From positions 62,001-126,000 of the forward strand of contig CAVONB010000007.1 of assembly GCA_963697205.1 (NCBI GenBank): a stretch of 64,000 nt of DNA, given 5' to 3'. How positions within the stretch are numbered: the first letter of the stretch is position 1; each line of letters begins with the position of its first letter. The stretch comes from CAVONB01 sp963697205. Its GTDB lineage: Bacteria > Pseudomonadota > Alphaproteobacteria > Rhizobiales > Hyphomicrobiaceae. This document shows positions 49,395-57,709 of this stretch, one piece after another. Made by a program: the position numbers and the translations under genes. A model generated the notes under the pieces. That model did not search any database. It worked only from the letters and a program-made list of their open reading frames with translations, and had not been told where the DNA came from.

Positions 49395-50703
49395 TCAGGG
49401 CGTTCGCCACAGCGGCGTGCTCAGCGCTGCGACCGTGCCGCCGCCGATATCCATGAGGCGCAACAGGACGGTGCCTTCCTTCCAGTTGATTTCGACGAGG
49501 CCGAAATTCTCCGGATGGTAGAGCGGGCTCTTCAGCTCCGGCGTCGGCGCGTCGCGCGAGGGGCCGAACGACTTGTTGAGTGAGCTTGTGGTCAGCTCCG
49601 GTATCGGATCGGCGTTGGCGGAGGTCTTTGCGTAGAGCGCGCCCATGTGGCGGTCGCCCGACACGAGCACGGTTCTGCCGCTGGCCGTGCGCACCAACTC
49701 GAGCAGCCGGTCACGCTCGCGGGGCAGATTGCCCCAGCGCTCGAAGCCGTGACCGTCGGCGATCACCTGGATGCTCGACACGAGAATGCGCACGTGTGCG
49801 GGCGTTTTCAGCTTAGCGGCGAGCCAGGCCCACTGCGCTTCGCCGAGCATGGTCTTGGCGGGATCTGAATCCGGCTCGTACTTGCCCCAGTGGGGGAACG
49901 TGTCCGTCTTGGGCTTCAGCGGCGCGCGAAAAGTTCGTGTGTCTAGGAAGAGGATCTGGACGCGACGATCGGCCGGACCGAACATCCGGCTGTAGTAGAC
50001 GCCCGCCTCAGCCGGCTGCGATGCGGGCTCGATCTGCCAGAACTCGCGGAAAAGCTTCGCGGTCTCGGTTTTTGCGGCGAGTTCGACACCGGCGTCGTTG
50101 CGGCCGTAGTCGTGGTCGTCCCAGATGCCGAACATGGGCAGGGTGCGGCGTGCGGCGGCAAACTGCGGGTGGGTGAGCTGGCGCCGGTAGGCGTCGACGA
50201 GCGGGGTGATGTCGTTGCCGCGGACGTCGCCGTAGACGTTGTCGCCGGCCATCAGCATCAGCTGCGGTGTGGCTTCGGCGATCGCTTGCCAGATCGGTTG
50301 TGGTTTGGCCTGGTCGAGACAGGAGCCGATGGCGATGCGGGTCAGCGTCGTGTCCGCGGGCAGCGACAGCCAGGGTGTCGCGGGCGCGACGCCGGAGGGT
50401 TGGGATGGCGTGCCGTCGCGCGGTGAGGTCGCGGCTTGTGAGTTCGGCGTGGGCGAGCCAGGCGTGGGCAAGGCAGGCGTTGACGCGGCGGGGGCGGGCG
50501 ATGGTGCCGGTCCGCCGGGCGGCGTGCCGGTCGTCCCCTTGGCTGTGGCCGGGCCTGCCGAACTCGGTGCGCATCGACAGCTCCACGATCGCAACGCCCA
50601 CGACCATCAGCGCCAAAGGCAATAGCACCAGCAGGATGGATAGCGGACGCGGACGTGTGCGCGGGGGTGTCTGGTCGGGATGCGGCGGCATCGATGGGGT
50701 CAC
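49395..50703 (-). pseudogene. PhoD-like alkaline phosphatase/metallophosphoesterase, apparent frameshift near the N-terminus
   Basis: The catalytic region is intact: GSCLDQAKPQPIW, LMAGDNVYGD, GIWDDHDYGRND and VSGDRHMGALY are the metal-binding motifs of the PhoD group. The membrane anchor (MTPSMPPHPD.., SILLVLLPLALMVVGVAIVELS, from ATG 50703) is in a different frame from the catalytic part, which by itself opens only with an unusual TTG at 50594. Dropping one base, for example from the four C's at 50535-50538, would fuse anchor, Pro/Ala-rich linker and enzyme into about 435 residues. Sequencing error or a real frameshift; otherwise a secreted or anchored phosphatase/phosphodiesterase. Confidence 0.75.
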
Positions 50704-50731
50704 GCGACAGTCGGGGGCTGGAGTTGCCGGC

Positions 50732-50944
50732 TCACAGGCAGAAGATGCGAGCGCCGGCAGCGTAGAGATCGATCAGCAGCGCTTCGCCGCGCACGCTGAA
50801 CAGCCAGACGGCGCCCGCCAGGAGCGTGGCGATGCCGAAGGCCAGGGCGAGTTTCACGCCCCTGGGCATGGTTCCGGAGCGGGCGCCGGAGGCGGCGGGG
50901 CCCGGGTCGGGGTCGGTTGCGGTCAATCGATCGTCGATGGGCAT
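50732..50944 (-). CDS. 70-residue single-span membrane protein
   Basis: ATG at 50944 shares one base with the TGA of the MFS gene (TGATG), a sign of translational coupling; a GTG one codon earlier is possible. The N-terminal half is Asp/Pro/Gly-rich and cytoplasmic. One helix (VKLALAFGIATLLAGAVWLF) follows, then SVRGEALLIDLYAAGARIFCL. No family recognised. It may be an accessory of the MFS transporter or of the phosphatase that follows in the same direction. Confidence 0.6.
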   Translation of the reverse strand: MPIDDRLTATDPDPGPAASGARSGTMPRGVKLALAFGIATLLAGAVWLFSVRGEALLIDLYAAGARIFCL

Positions 50945-52194
50945 CACGCCGTCCTCAGCCGCATCACCGGCTCTTCACGGATGGGCAGGTGCACGAGGCC
51001 CGCGAAGATACCAAGCCCGGCGGAGATCCACCACATCAGATCATAGGATTGCGTCGCGTCGAACAGGCGCCCGGCCAGCCAGACGCCAAGGAACGAGCCG
51101 ACCTGGTGGGAGAAGAAGACGATGCCGAACAGCATCGACATCCAGACCGGGCCGAAGAACGTGGCCACCATGGAGCTCGTCAGCGGCACCGTGGACAGCC
51201 ACAGCAGGCCGAGGACGCCGCTGAAGATGAGCACGGTCGTCTCCGTCGTCGGCAGGTAGAGGATGCCGAGGAACACCAGGGTGCGCCCGAAGTAGATCAG
51301 CGACAGGCTGAACCGCTTGGGCATGAAGAGCGCGGACTTGCCGGCGAGCCAGGTGCCCAGGATGTTGCCGACGCCGACGATCACCAGCGCCCACATGGCG
51401 ATCTCGGGCGATAGGCCCTTGTCGCCGACGAAGGCGGGCAGGTGGACGGCGTAGAACGCGACGTGGAAGCCGCAGACGAAGAAGCCGGCGACCAGAAGCC
51501 AGAAGCTCGGATAGGCGAAGGCTTCCGACAGCGCCTCCTTCAGGGACTGGGGCCTTGGCCCGCCGGTGTCAGCGGTCACGGAGGGAAGCATGACGGCCAG
51601 CGGGATCATGACGAGACCGGTGGCGGCGAGGACGAGCAGGGATTTCTGCCAGCCCAGCATCTCGATCAGGACGTGGGTGTAGGGCACCGCCAGGAGCACG
51701 CCCATGCCGCTGCCCATGCCGATGCTCGCGATGGCGGAGGTGCGCTTTTCTGGCGGGGCGGCGCGTGCGGCCGCGCCGACGAGGGCGGTGACGCCAGTGC
51801 CGCTGACGCCGAGGCCGAGGAGGACGCCGGAGGCGACGAGCGTCAGCTCCGATCCGCCAGCGTACATCAAGACGAGGCCTGCGACGGTCATGACCGAGCC
51901 CAGGGCGACGATGCGACCAGTGCCGTACTTGTCGCCGAAGGCGCCGGCGAATGGGGCGCCGATGCCCCAGACAATGTTGGCGACGGCCATGGCGAAGCCG
52001 AACACCTCGCGGCCGAAGCCGAAGGTCTCGGTGACGGGTTTCAGGTAGAGCCCCATCACTTGGCGCAGGCCCATGGCAAGGCCGACGATGGTGGCTGCCG
52101 ACAGGATCACCAGCCAATAGGGCGAGGCGCGGCGCGCCTGCGCGGCCGGTGCCGCCGCCCGGGGGGCTTGGGAAGTGGCGGGGGTGTCGGACAT
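50944..52194 (-). CDS. major facilitator superfamily transporter
   Basis: 416 residues from the ATG at 52194, preceded by AGGAGTGAGA; longer starts have no ribosome site. About twelve helices. The MFS loop signature appears as GAFGDKYGTGRIVALG between helices 2 and 3. WLVILSAATIVGLAMGLRQVMG and GFGREVFGFAMAVANIVWG resemble monocarboxylate/oxalate:formate-type MFS proteins of alphaproteobacteria. The substrate is unknown. It is followed by the coupled 70-residue protein. Confidence 0.9.
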   Translation of the reverse strand: MSDTPATSQAPRAAAPAAQARRASPYWLVILSAATIVGLAMGLRQVMGLYLKPVTETFGFGREVFGFAMAVANIVWGIGAPFAGAFGDKYGTGRIVALGSVMTVAGLVLMYAGGSELTLVASGVLLGLGVSGTGVTALVGAAARAAPPEKRTSAIASIGMGSGMGVLLAVPYTHVLIEMLGWQKSLLVLAATGLVMIPLAVMLPSVTADTGGPRPQSLKEALSEAFAYPSFWLLVAGFFVCGFHVAFYAVHLPAFVGDKGLSPEIAMWALVIVGVGNILGTWLAGKSALFMPKRFSLSLIYFGRTLVFLGILYLPTTETTVLIFSGVLGLLWLSTVPLTSSMVATFFGPVWMSMLFGIVFFSHQVGSFLGVWLAGRLFDATQSYDLMWWISAGLGIFAGLVHLPIREEPVMRLRTA

Positions 52195-52296
52195 TCTCAC
52201 TCCTGAGTGCCGCACTTGGGCGATGGTGACGGGGGCCAAGTCGCGGCTGCGGCGGGCGCGATCACAATCAGGTCGTCGTATCACGACGCGCGGGTG

Positions 52297-53322
52297 TCAG
52301 TCTTGCCTGTCTCTTCGGGCGTAGGCGACCGGGTCTGGCGGCTGTGTCGGCCCTGGTGGACTGGTTCTAGCGGTTTCCAGGAGGGTGCGATGGCCGAGCT
52401 CGACGATCGCGCCGCCGGGTGGGGGGAACCCCCGGATCTCGAGATCGATGCGCAGGGCGTCCGGTGAGAGGGCAATGCGGAACAGGTGGTAGCGGGCGAG
52501 CGGGTCGGCATGGTGGGCGATGGCGGCGGAGGCGGAGGGCACGCCGACACTCCAGCCCTGGGGCGGGGCGGACCGGCTGGGCAGCGGGGCCATGATCTCG
52601 CGGTGGGCGTGACCATGCAACACGAGCTCGGCGCCCTCCCGGGCGAGGCTTTCGGCCAGGCGGTCGGCGTCGGTCAGCGCCCATCGCGGGGCGACGAGGC
52701 CCGGCAGGGGGGCGTGATGGAGCAGCACGACGCGGACGAGGCCGTCTTCGGCCGCGCGCTGCAAGAGGCCTTCGAGGATGGCGATCTGTGCCTCGCCGAT
52801 CCGGCCGGTGTTGTTGAAGGCGGGTGTCGGGTAGGAGGAATTGAGCCCGATCAGCGCGAGGGGCCCGAGGCGCCGGGCGTAGGGGAAGGCGCCCGCGGCG
52901 GCGCCGGCTGCCAGTCCCCAGCCGTCCGACGACATATATGGCTGCCAGCGGGCGATGCCGGGATCGCGGCGCATGCGCACGTAGATGTCGTGGTTGCCGG
53001 GCACGACGCTGACGCGGTCGGGTGGGCCGAGCCCCTGGAGCCAGATGAGCGCCTGGGCGTGCTCCTGGGGCAGGCCCAGGTTGGTCAGGTCGCCGGTCAC
53101 GGCGATGTGGTCGGGTGCCTGTGCCTGCAAATCGGTGACGAGGGCGGCAGCCACCTCCGGGCGGTGGACGGCGCCACGACGACCTCGCCAGTTGACGTAG
53201 CCCAGGCCCCGTTTCAGGTTGAGGGTACGCAGCGACAGCCCCGCGACCGGAGACAGATGCAGATCGGAAAGATGAGCGAGGGTGAAGACGGCGGGTGCCG
53301 TCGTCTGGGTGCGGGGCGTCAT
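52297..53322 (-). CDS. calcineurin-like metallophosphoesterase
   Basis: 341 residues from the ATG at 53322 (MTPRTQTTAPA). The dimetal motifs are in order: LAHLSDLHLSP, AVTGDLTNLG, VVPGNHDIY, LLHHAPLP and VLHGHAHRE. This is the CpdA-like 3',5'-cyclic nucleotide phosphodiesterase/ phosphatase group; the exact substrate (cAMP, nucleotide, lipid or other) cannot be settled. It overlaps no gene and is divergent from the Nudix gene with a 74-base gap. Confidence 0.9.
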   Translation of the reverse strand: MTPRTQTTAPAVFTLAHLSDLHLSPVAGLSLRTLNLKRGLGYVNWRGRRGAVHRPEVAAALVTDLQAQAPDHIAVTGDLTNLGLPQEHAQALIWLQGLGPPDRVSVVPGNHDIYVRMRRDPGIARWQPYMSSDGWGLAAGAAAGAFPYARRLGPLALIGLNSSYPTPAFNNTGRIGEAQIAILEGLLQRAAEDGLVRVVLLHHAPLPGLVAPRWALTDADRLAESLAREGAELVLHGHAHREIMAPLPSRSAPPQGWSVGVPSASAAIAHHADPLARYHLFRIALSPDALRIDLEIRGFPPPGGAIVELGHRTLLETARTSPPGPTQPPDPVAYARRDRQD

Positions 53323-53396
53323 GGCCCCAACGGACCGCCATCCGGGGCCGGCGTCAAGGCCGGACAACTGGTGGCGTCGCGGCCAACGGGTCGCAC

Positions 53397-53870
53397 ATGA
53401 CGGCACGCCCCCGAAGCGAGCGCATCGTGCGCCGAGCCCTGCAACGCTACTGGCGGCTGTCGCGGGGCCTGACGATGGGCGCCCAGGCGATGGTGCTGGA
53501 CGCGCAGGATCGCGTGCTGCTGGTGCGCCATGGCTACCGGCCGGGCTGGCATTTCCCAGGTGGCGGCGTGGAAAAGAACGAGGTCGTGATCGACGCGCTG
53601 CGCCGGGAGCTGCAGGAGGAGACCGGCGTCGAATTCACCGCGCCGCCCAGGCTGGTGGGCGTGTTCGCCAATTTCCATGCGTTTCCCAGCGATCATGTGG
53701 TGCTCTTTGTGGTGCGCGCGTGGCACCAGCCGGTGGTTCCGCCGCCCAATCGCGAGATCGCCGAACATGGTTTCTTTGCGCGCGATGCGCTGCCCGAAGG
53801 AAGCGTCGCGGCGGTGCCGCGCCGGCTTGCCGAGGTACTCGACGGGGCCGACCCGGACCCGATGTGGTGA
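53397..53870 (+). CDS. Nudix hydrolase
   Basis: 157 residues from the ATG at 53397. The Nudix box is GGGVEKNEVVIDALRRELQEETG (about 58-80), with the REL-EE-G metal-binding core intact; the preceding LLVRHGYRPGWHFPGG is a typical beta-strand entry. It hydrolyses a nucleoside diphosphate linked to X, and the subclass cannot be told from this. It probably acts in cytoplasmic house-cleaning. A converging or shared operon partner is not apparent. Confidence 0.92.
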   Translation: MTARPRSERIVRRALQRYWRLSRGLTMGAQAMVLDAQDRVLLVRHGYRPGWHFPGGGVEKNEVVIDALRRELQEETGVEFTAPPRLVGVFANFHAFPSDHVVLFVVRAWHQPVVPPPNREIAEHGFFARDALPEGSVAAVPRRLAEVLDGADPDPMW

Positions 53871-54137
53871 ATGGGGCCAGCGCCCCACGGGCGCCTTTAC
53901 GGTGTGCGGCGTGCATGCTAGAGGCGCGCTCATGCGGATCCGCGACGTGCAGACGGTGAAAGGTATGCGACGACAGGGGCTTCCAGCGTCGCGTCGGGCG
54001 GCGCTGTGAGCCCTGGCCGGCTGTGGCCGGCGCCAGCCGCTCAAGGCGGCGCCCCGACATGCCGGAAGACCTTGCCCCTTCGCTCGCCCCCATCGCCCGC
54101 CCTCGCTGCGCCCTCCTGTGCGCCTGGATCCGCTGCC

Positions 54138-54650
54138 ATGCCGACACCCGTGACGACCCGGTCCGCCGGCCCGACCGACCTGCCCGCGATCCTGGCGCTG
54201 AACGCGCTCGTGTTCGGCCCCGGCCGCTTCACGCGTACCGCCTACCGGGTGCGCGAAGGCACCGCGCCGGTCTCACGGTTCTGCCGCGTTGCGCTCCAGG
54301 GCGACCGTGTTATCGCATCGCTGAGGTTCACCGACGTTGTGATCGGCAACGCGGCCGGGGTGCTGCTGCTCGGGCCACTGGCGGTCGATCCCGCGTTCGC
54401 CGGTCAGGGCTATGGCCGGCAGCTGGTGGGAGAGGGCCTGGAGATGGCCCGTGCAGCTGGCGTGCGACTGGTGATCCTCGTTGGCGACGAGCCCTATTAC
54501 GGGCGGTTCGGTTTCCGCGGGGTGCCGGCCGGCCAGATCGTGCTGCCGGGACCGGTGGCGCCCAACCGGCTTCTGGCGGCCGAACTCGTGGACGGTGTGC
54601 TGGCCGGCTATCGTGGGCCGGTGCGCGCGGCACCGGCGGCGTTCGCGTGA
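54138..54650 (+). CDS. GNAT-family N-acetyltransferase
   Basis: 170 residues from the ATG at 54138, where homology starts. Motif A for acetyl-CoA is LAVDPAFAGQGYGRQLVGEGLEMA. The later strands LVILVGDEPYYGRFGFR are typical of the YhbS-like GNAT group. The acceptor amine is unknown. It lies upstream of the ThDP enzyme but with a separate ribosome region, so operon membership is uncertain. Confidence 0.9.
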   Translation: MPTPVTTRSAGPTDLPAILALNALVFGPGRFTRTAYRVREGTAPVSRFCRVALQGDRVIASLRFTDVVIGNAAGVLLLGPLAVDPAFAGQGYGRQLVGEGLEMARAAGVRLVILVGDEPYYGRFGFRGVPAGQIVLPGPVAPNRLLAAELVDGVLAGYRGPVRAAPAAFA

Positions 54651-54735
54651 AGCCGGCCGCCGAGGGTGGCGCGTCAGTCGGCGGTTTGCTGTAGCCTGAC
54701 CAAGACCGATCGATCCTCATTGCGAGACGACAGCC

Positions 54736-56460
54736 GTGACAGCCGACGCCACCCACCAGATGCCTGGCAATCAAATGACCGGCGCGGACGCCCTCGTGCG
54801 TATGCTGCAACTGCACGGTGTCAGCCACATCTTCGGCTTGTGCGGCGATACCAGCCTGCCGTTCTATGACGCGCTTGCGCGTCTCGATCACGGGATGACG
54901 CACATCCTGACGCGGGACGAGCGCTCGGCGGCCTATATGGCGGACGGATATGCGCGCGTGTCGGGCCGCGTCGGCGTGTGCGAGGGGCCGAGCGGCGGGG
55001 GGGCGACGTACATCCTTCCCGGCGTGGTGGAAGCCTCCGAATCCTCGATACCGATCCTGGCGGTGACGACCGACATCTCGGTCGCCAGCCGCGGCCGCTA
55101 CACGCTGACGGAACTCGACCAGAAGAGCCTGTTTCGCCCGTTGACCAAGTGGAATGACGTGATCGGGCGGGCAGACGACATCCCGCGCACGATGCGCGCG
55201 GCGTTCACGCAGATGACGTCGGGACGACCGGGCGCGGCACACATCGGCCTGCCGTTCGACGTGCAGAAGGGCGCGGTGGAGGCGGCCGACGTGTGGGCCG
55301 ACGCGCGGCTCGGTGTTTATCCATCGCGCCGGATGGGGCCAGATCCCGATGCCGTCACCGAGGCGGCCACGCTGCTGGCGGCGGCCAAGGCGCCGCTCTT
55401 CATTTGTGGTGGCGGCGTCGTAATCGCCGGTGCCGAAGTGGAATTGATTGTTGTGGCCGAGGCGTTGCAGGCGCCGGTCGCCACGACCATCAGCGGGCAG
55501 GGCTCGCTGCCCGAGACGCATGCACTCGCGGTCGGGGTGGTCGGCTCGAACGGCGGCACGCTGGCGACGCGCGAGATCGTGGCGGCGGCCGACCTCGTCG
55601 TGTTCGTGGGCTGCCGGGCGGGTTCGGTCACGACAGAGCGCTGGCGCTTTCCCGTGTCCGGCAAGACGAAGATCATCCATATCGATGCCGATCCCGCCGT
55701 CGTGGGGGCGAGCTATCGTGCCGATGTCGCGCTGATCGGCGATGCGCGATTGGCGCTTTCGGCATTGGGCCGTGCGCTCGGCGCCATTGCGGGCGGGCGC
55801 GCTGCAGGTGTGTTGGGATCGGAGGCGGTGGCGCGGGCGAAGGCGCAGAAGTTCGACGCGTTCCAGAAGCTCGCGCAGTCAAACGAGAGGCCGATCCGGC
55901 CGGAGCGGCTGGTCGCGGCGGTGCAGGCGGTGGTGCCCGACGACGCGGTCATCGTCTGCGATCCCGGAACGCCTTGCCCTTATTTTTCCGCCTACTACAC
56001 GCTACCGCGCGCGGGTCGCCATTTCATTTCCAATCGCGCGCACGGTGCACTCGGCTATGCCATGGCGGCCGCCGTCGGCGCACACATCGGGCGGCCGGCG
56101 GCGAAGGTGGTCGCGGTGATGGGAGACGGCAGCTTCGGCTTTACGGCGGGCGAGTTGGAGACGATCGTGCGCCACAGGGTGCCCGTGACGATGATCGTGG
56201 TGTCCAATGCGGTCTATGGCTGGATCAAGGCCGGGCAGCGCACGGGCTTCGGCGGGCGGTACTACTCGGTCGATTTCACGCGGACCGATCATGCCGCGGT
56301 CGCAGCGGCCTACGGCGTTAAGAGCTGGCGCGTGGAGGATCCCGCTGTCCTGCAGGAGACGCTCGCCCGCGCTATCGCCACGGATGGGCCGACGCTGGTC
56401 GATGTCATCACCCAGCCACTCGACGAGGCGGCGGCGCCGGTCTCCGAATGGGTCGCGTGA
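54736..56460 (+). CDS. thiamine diphosphate-dependent enzyme (acetolactate synthase-like large subunit)
   Basis: 574 residues from a GTG at 54736. The N-terminal pyrimidine-binding domain has the activating Glu in TRDERSAAYMADGYAR. The central domain has ISGQGSLPETHALAVGVVGSNGG. The C-terminal diphosphate-binding motif is VVAVMGDGSFGFTAGELETIV with SNAVYGWIKAGQ. Family options include acetolactate synthase-like, benzoylformate or sulfopyruvate decarboxylase, and related 2-oxoacid enzymes. It is followed 209 bases later by a TAXI-TRAP importer, so a role in using an imported 2-oxoacid or similar is a reasonable inference. Confidence 0.88.
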   Translation: MTADATHQMPGNQMTGADALVRMLQLHGVSHIFGLCGDTSLPFYDALARLDHGMTHILTRDERSAAYMADGYARVSGRVGVCEGPSGGGATYILPGVVEASESSIPILAVTTDISVASRGRYTLTELDQKSLFRPLTKWNDVIGRADDIPRTMRAAFTQMTSGRPGAAHIGLPFDVQKGAVEAADVWADARLGVYPSRRMGPDPDAVTEAATLLAAAKAPLFICGGGVVIAGAEVELIVVAEALQAPVATTISGQGSLPETHALAVGVVGSNGGTLATREIVAAADLVVFVGCRAGSVTTERWRFPVSGKTKIIHIDADPAVVGASYRADVALIGDARLALSALGRALGAIAGGRAAGVLGSEAVARAKAQKFDAFQKLAQSNERPIRPERLVAAVQAVVPDDAVIVCDPGTPCPYFSAYYTLPRAGRHFISNRAHGALGYAMAAAVGAHIGRPAAKVVAVMGDGSFGFTAGELETIVRHRVPVTMIVVSNAVYGWIKAGQRTGFGGRYYSVDFTRTDHAAVAAAYGVKSWRVEDPAVLQETLARAIATDGPTLVDVITQPLDEAAAPVSEWVA

Positions 56461-56669
56461 GACCCTGCGCATCGCGATCATGCTGCGGTGCGGCGGTGAG
56501 CGGTGTTGGGCTGCCCATGTCTCTTCGTATACATTGACGGGTCCGTGGCCCCCGGTTACGACTGGGGCCGGCACCAAAAACAAAAGCAACTGCCGATGGG
56601 AGGGTGACGCTGCGTCCGTTCATTGTCCTCTCCCGGATTTGACACCGCGACAAAGGAAGAGGATCCCCT

Positions 56670-57617
56670 ATGAGTTCGAGACTGCGCGCTTGCGCGCTTG
56701 CCGGCACCGCCGCCTTCGCTCTCACCGCGACGCCGGTGCTCGCCGCCGACCTGAAGCTCGTCACGGGCCCGCAAGGCGGCTCCTGGTATCCGCTTGGCGG
56801 CGCCATCAAGAACCTCGTGGAGAAGAAGGTCGCCGGCACGAACGTGTCGGTGGGGCCGGGCGGCGGCATCTCCAATGTCAAAGCGATCGAGGCCGGCAAG
56901 GCCGATCTGGGCTTTGCGAACTCGGTGTCCACGGTCGACGCCGTCAACGGCAAGCCGCCGTTTGAGAAGCCCTACAAGAACGTGTGCAACGTCGCCACGC
57001 TCTATCCGCAGTACTTCCAGGTGGTCGCGCTGGCGGATGCCGGCATCAAGTCGCCGGCGGACCTGAAGGGCAAGGCGCTGACCACGCAGAAGAAGGGGAA
57101 CACCGGCGAGGCGATCACCGAGCATCTGCTGCAGGCCTACAGCATGACCTACAAGGATCTGCCGAAGGTCAACCAGGGCTCCTACACCGACAGCGTGAAC
57201 CAACTGAAGGACGGCAACGCGCAGTGGTTCACGCTCGGGACGACCGTGCCCGCAAGCGCGATCATGGATCTGGCCGCCGCGCGTGACGTGACCATCGTGC
57301 CGATCCCCGATGAGGGCCTGAAGAAGATGCAGGCCATCAACCCGGGCTACAAGCGCATCATGGTCAAGGCCGGGAGCTATCCCAAGCAGACGGCCGACGT
57401 GCCCACGATCGGCTACTTCACGCACGTCATTGCGCGCTGCGATCTCGACGACAAGACCGTGACGGGCGTGCTCGATGCGATGCTCGGCGGCGTCGGCGAT
57501 CTGGCCGCGGTCGCCAAGGCGATGAAGGGCGTCGACGCCAAGGTCATGGCCGGCGACGTCGGCGTGCCGCTGCACAAGGCGGCGAGCGCCTTCTACAAGT
57601 CCAAGGGCGCGCTCTGA
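56670..57617 (+). CDS. TAXI-family TRAP transporter substrate-binding protein
   Basis: 315 residues. The signal peptide ends VLA-A. The TAXI family pattern is LVTGPQGGSWYPLGGAIKNLVEK, VGPGGGISNVKAIEAGKADLGFANS, with VNQGSYTDSVNQLKDGNAQWF in the middle. It binds a carboxylate or related compound in the periplasm for the fused permease downstream. A hairpin between the two genes may keep the binding protein in excess. Confidence 0.93.
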   Translation: MSSRLRACALAGTAAFALTATPVLAADLKLVTGPQGGSWYPLGGAIKNLVEKKVAGTNVSVGPGGGISNVKAIEAGKADLGFANSVSTVDAVNGKPPFEKPYKNVCNVATLYPQYFQVVALADAGIKSPADLKGKALTTQKKGNTGEAITEHLLQAYSMTYKDLPKVNQGSYTDSVNQLKDGNAQWFTLGTTVPASAIMDLAAARDVTIVPIPDEGLKKMQAINPGYKRIMVKAGSYPKQTADVPTIGYFTHVIARCDLDDKTVTGVLDAMLGGVGDLAAVAKAMKGVDAKVMAGDVGVPLHKAASAFYKSKGAL

Positions 57618-57641
57618 GCGAGCCTCGTGGGGTTCGAGCGG

Positions 57642-57660
57642 AGCCGGCATCGCCGGCTCC
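57642..57660 (+). terminator. hairpin between TAXI binding protein and TRAP permease genes
   Basis: GAGCCGGC (57642-57649) pairs with GCCGGCTC (57653-57660) around a three-base loop, 24 bases after the stop codon. With no T run it is more likely a partial terminator or mRNA stabiliser than a full stop, which would give more binding protein than permease. Confidence 0.5.
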
Positions 57661-57709
57661 GCTGTCTTGAACCGCTGCTATCCACTGATCGATCTCCAGG
57701 AGAGGCCGC

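Noticed and set aside
48915..49583. A plus-strand frame of 222 codons with hydrophobic Ala/Val segments
   Set aside because: It is antisense to the His/Asp/Arg-rich exported protein and the PhoD end; the minus-strand gene has a ribosome site, signal peptide and following hairpin.
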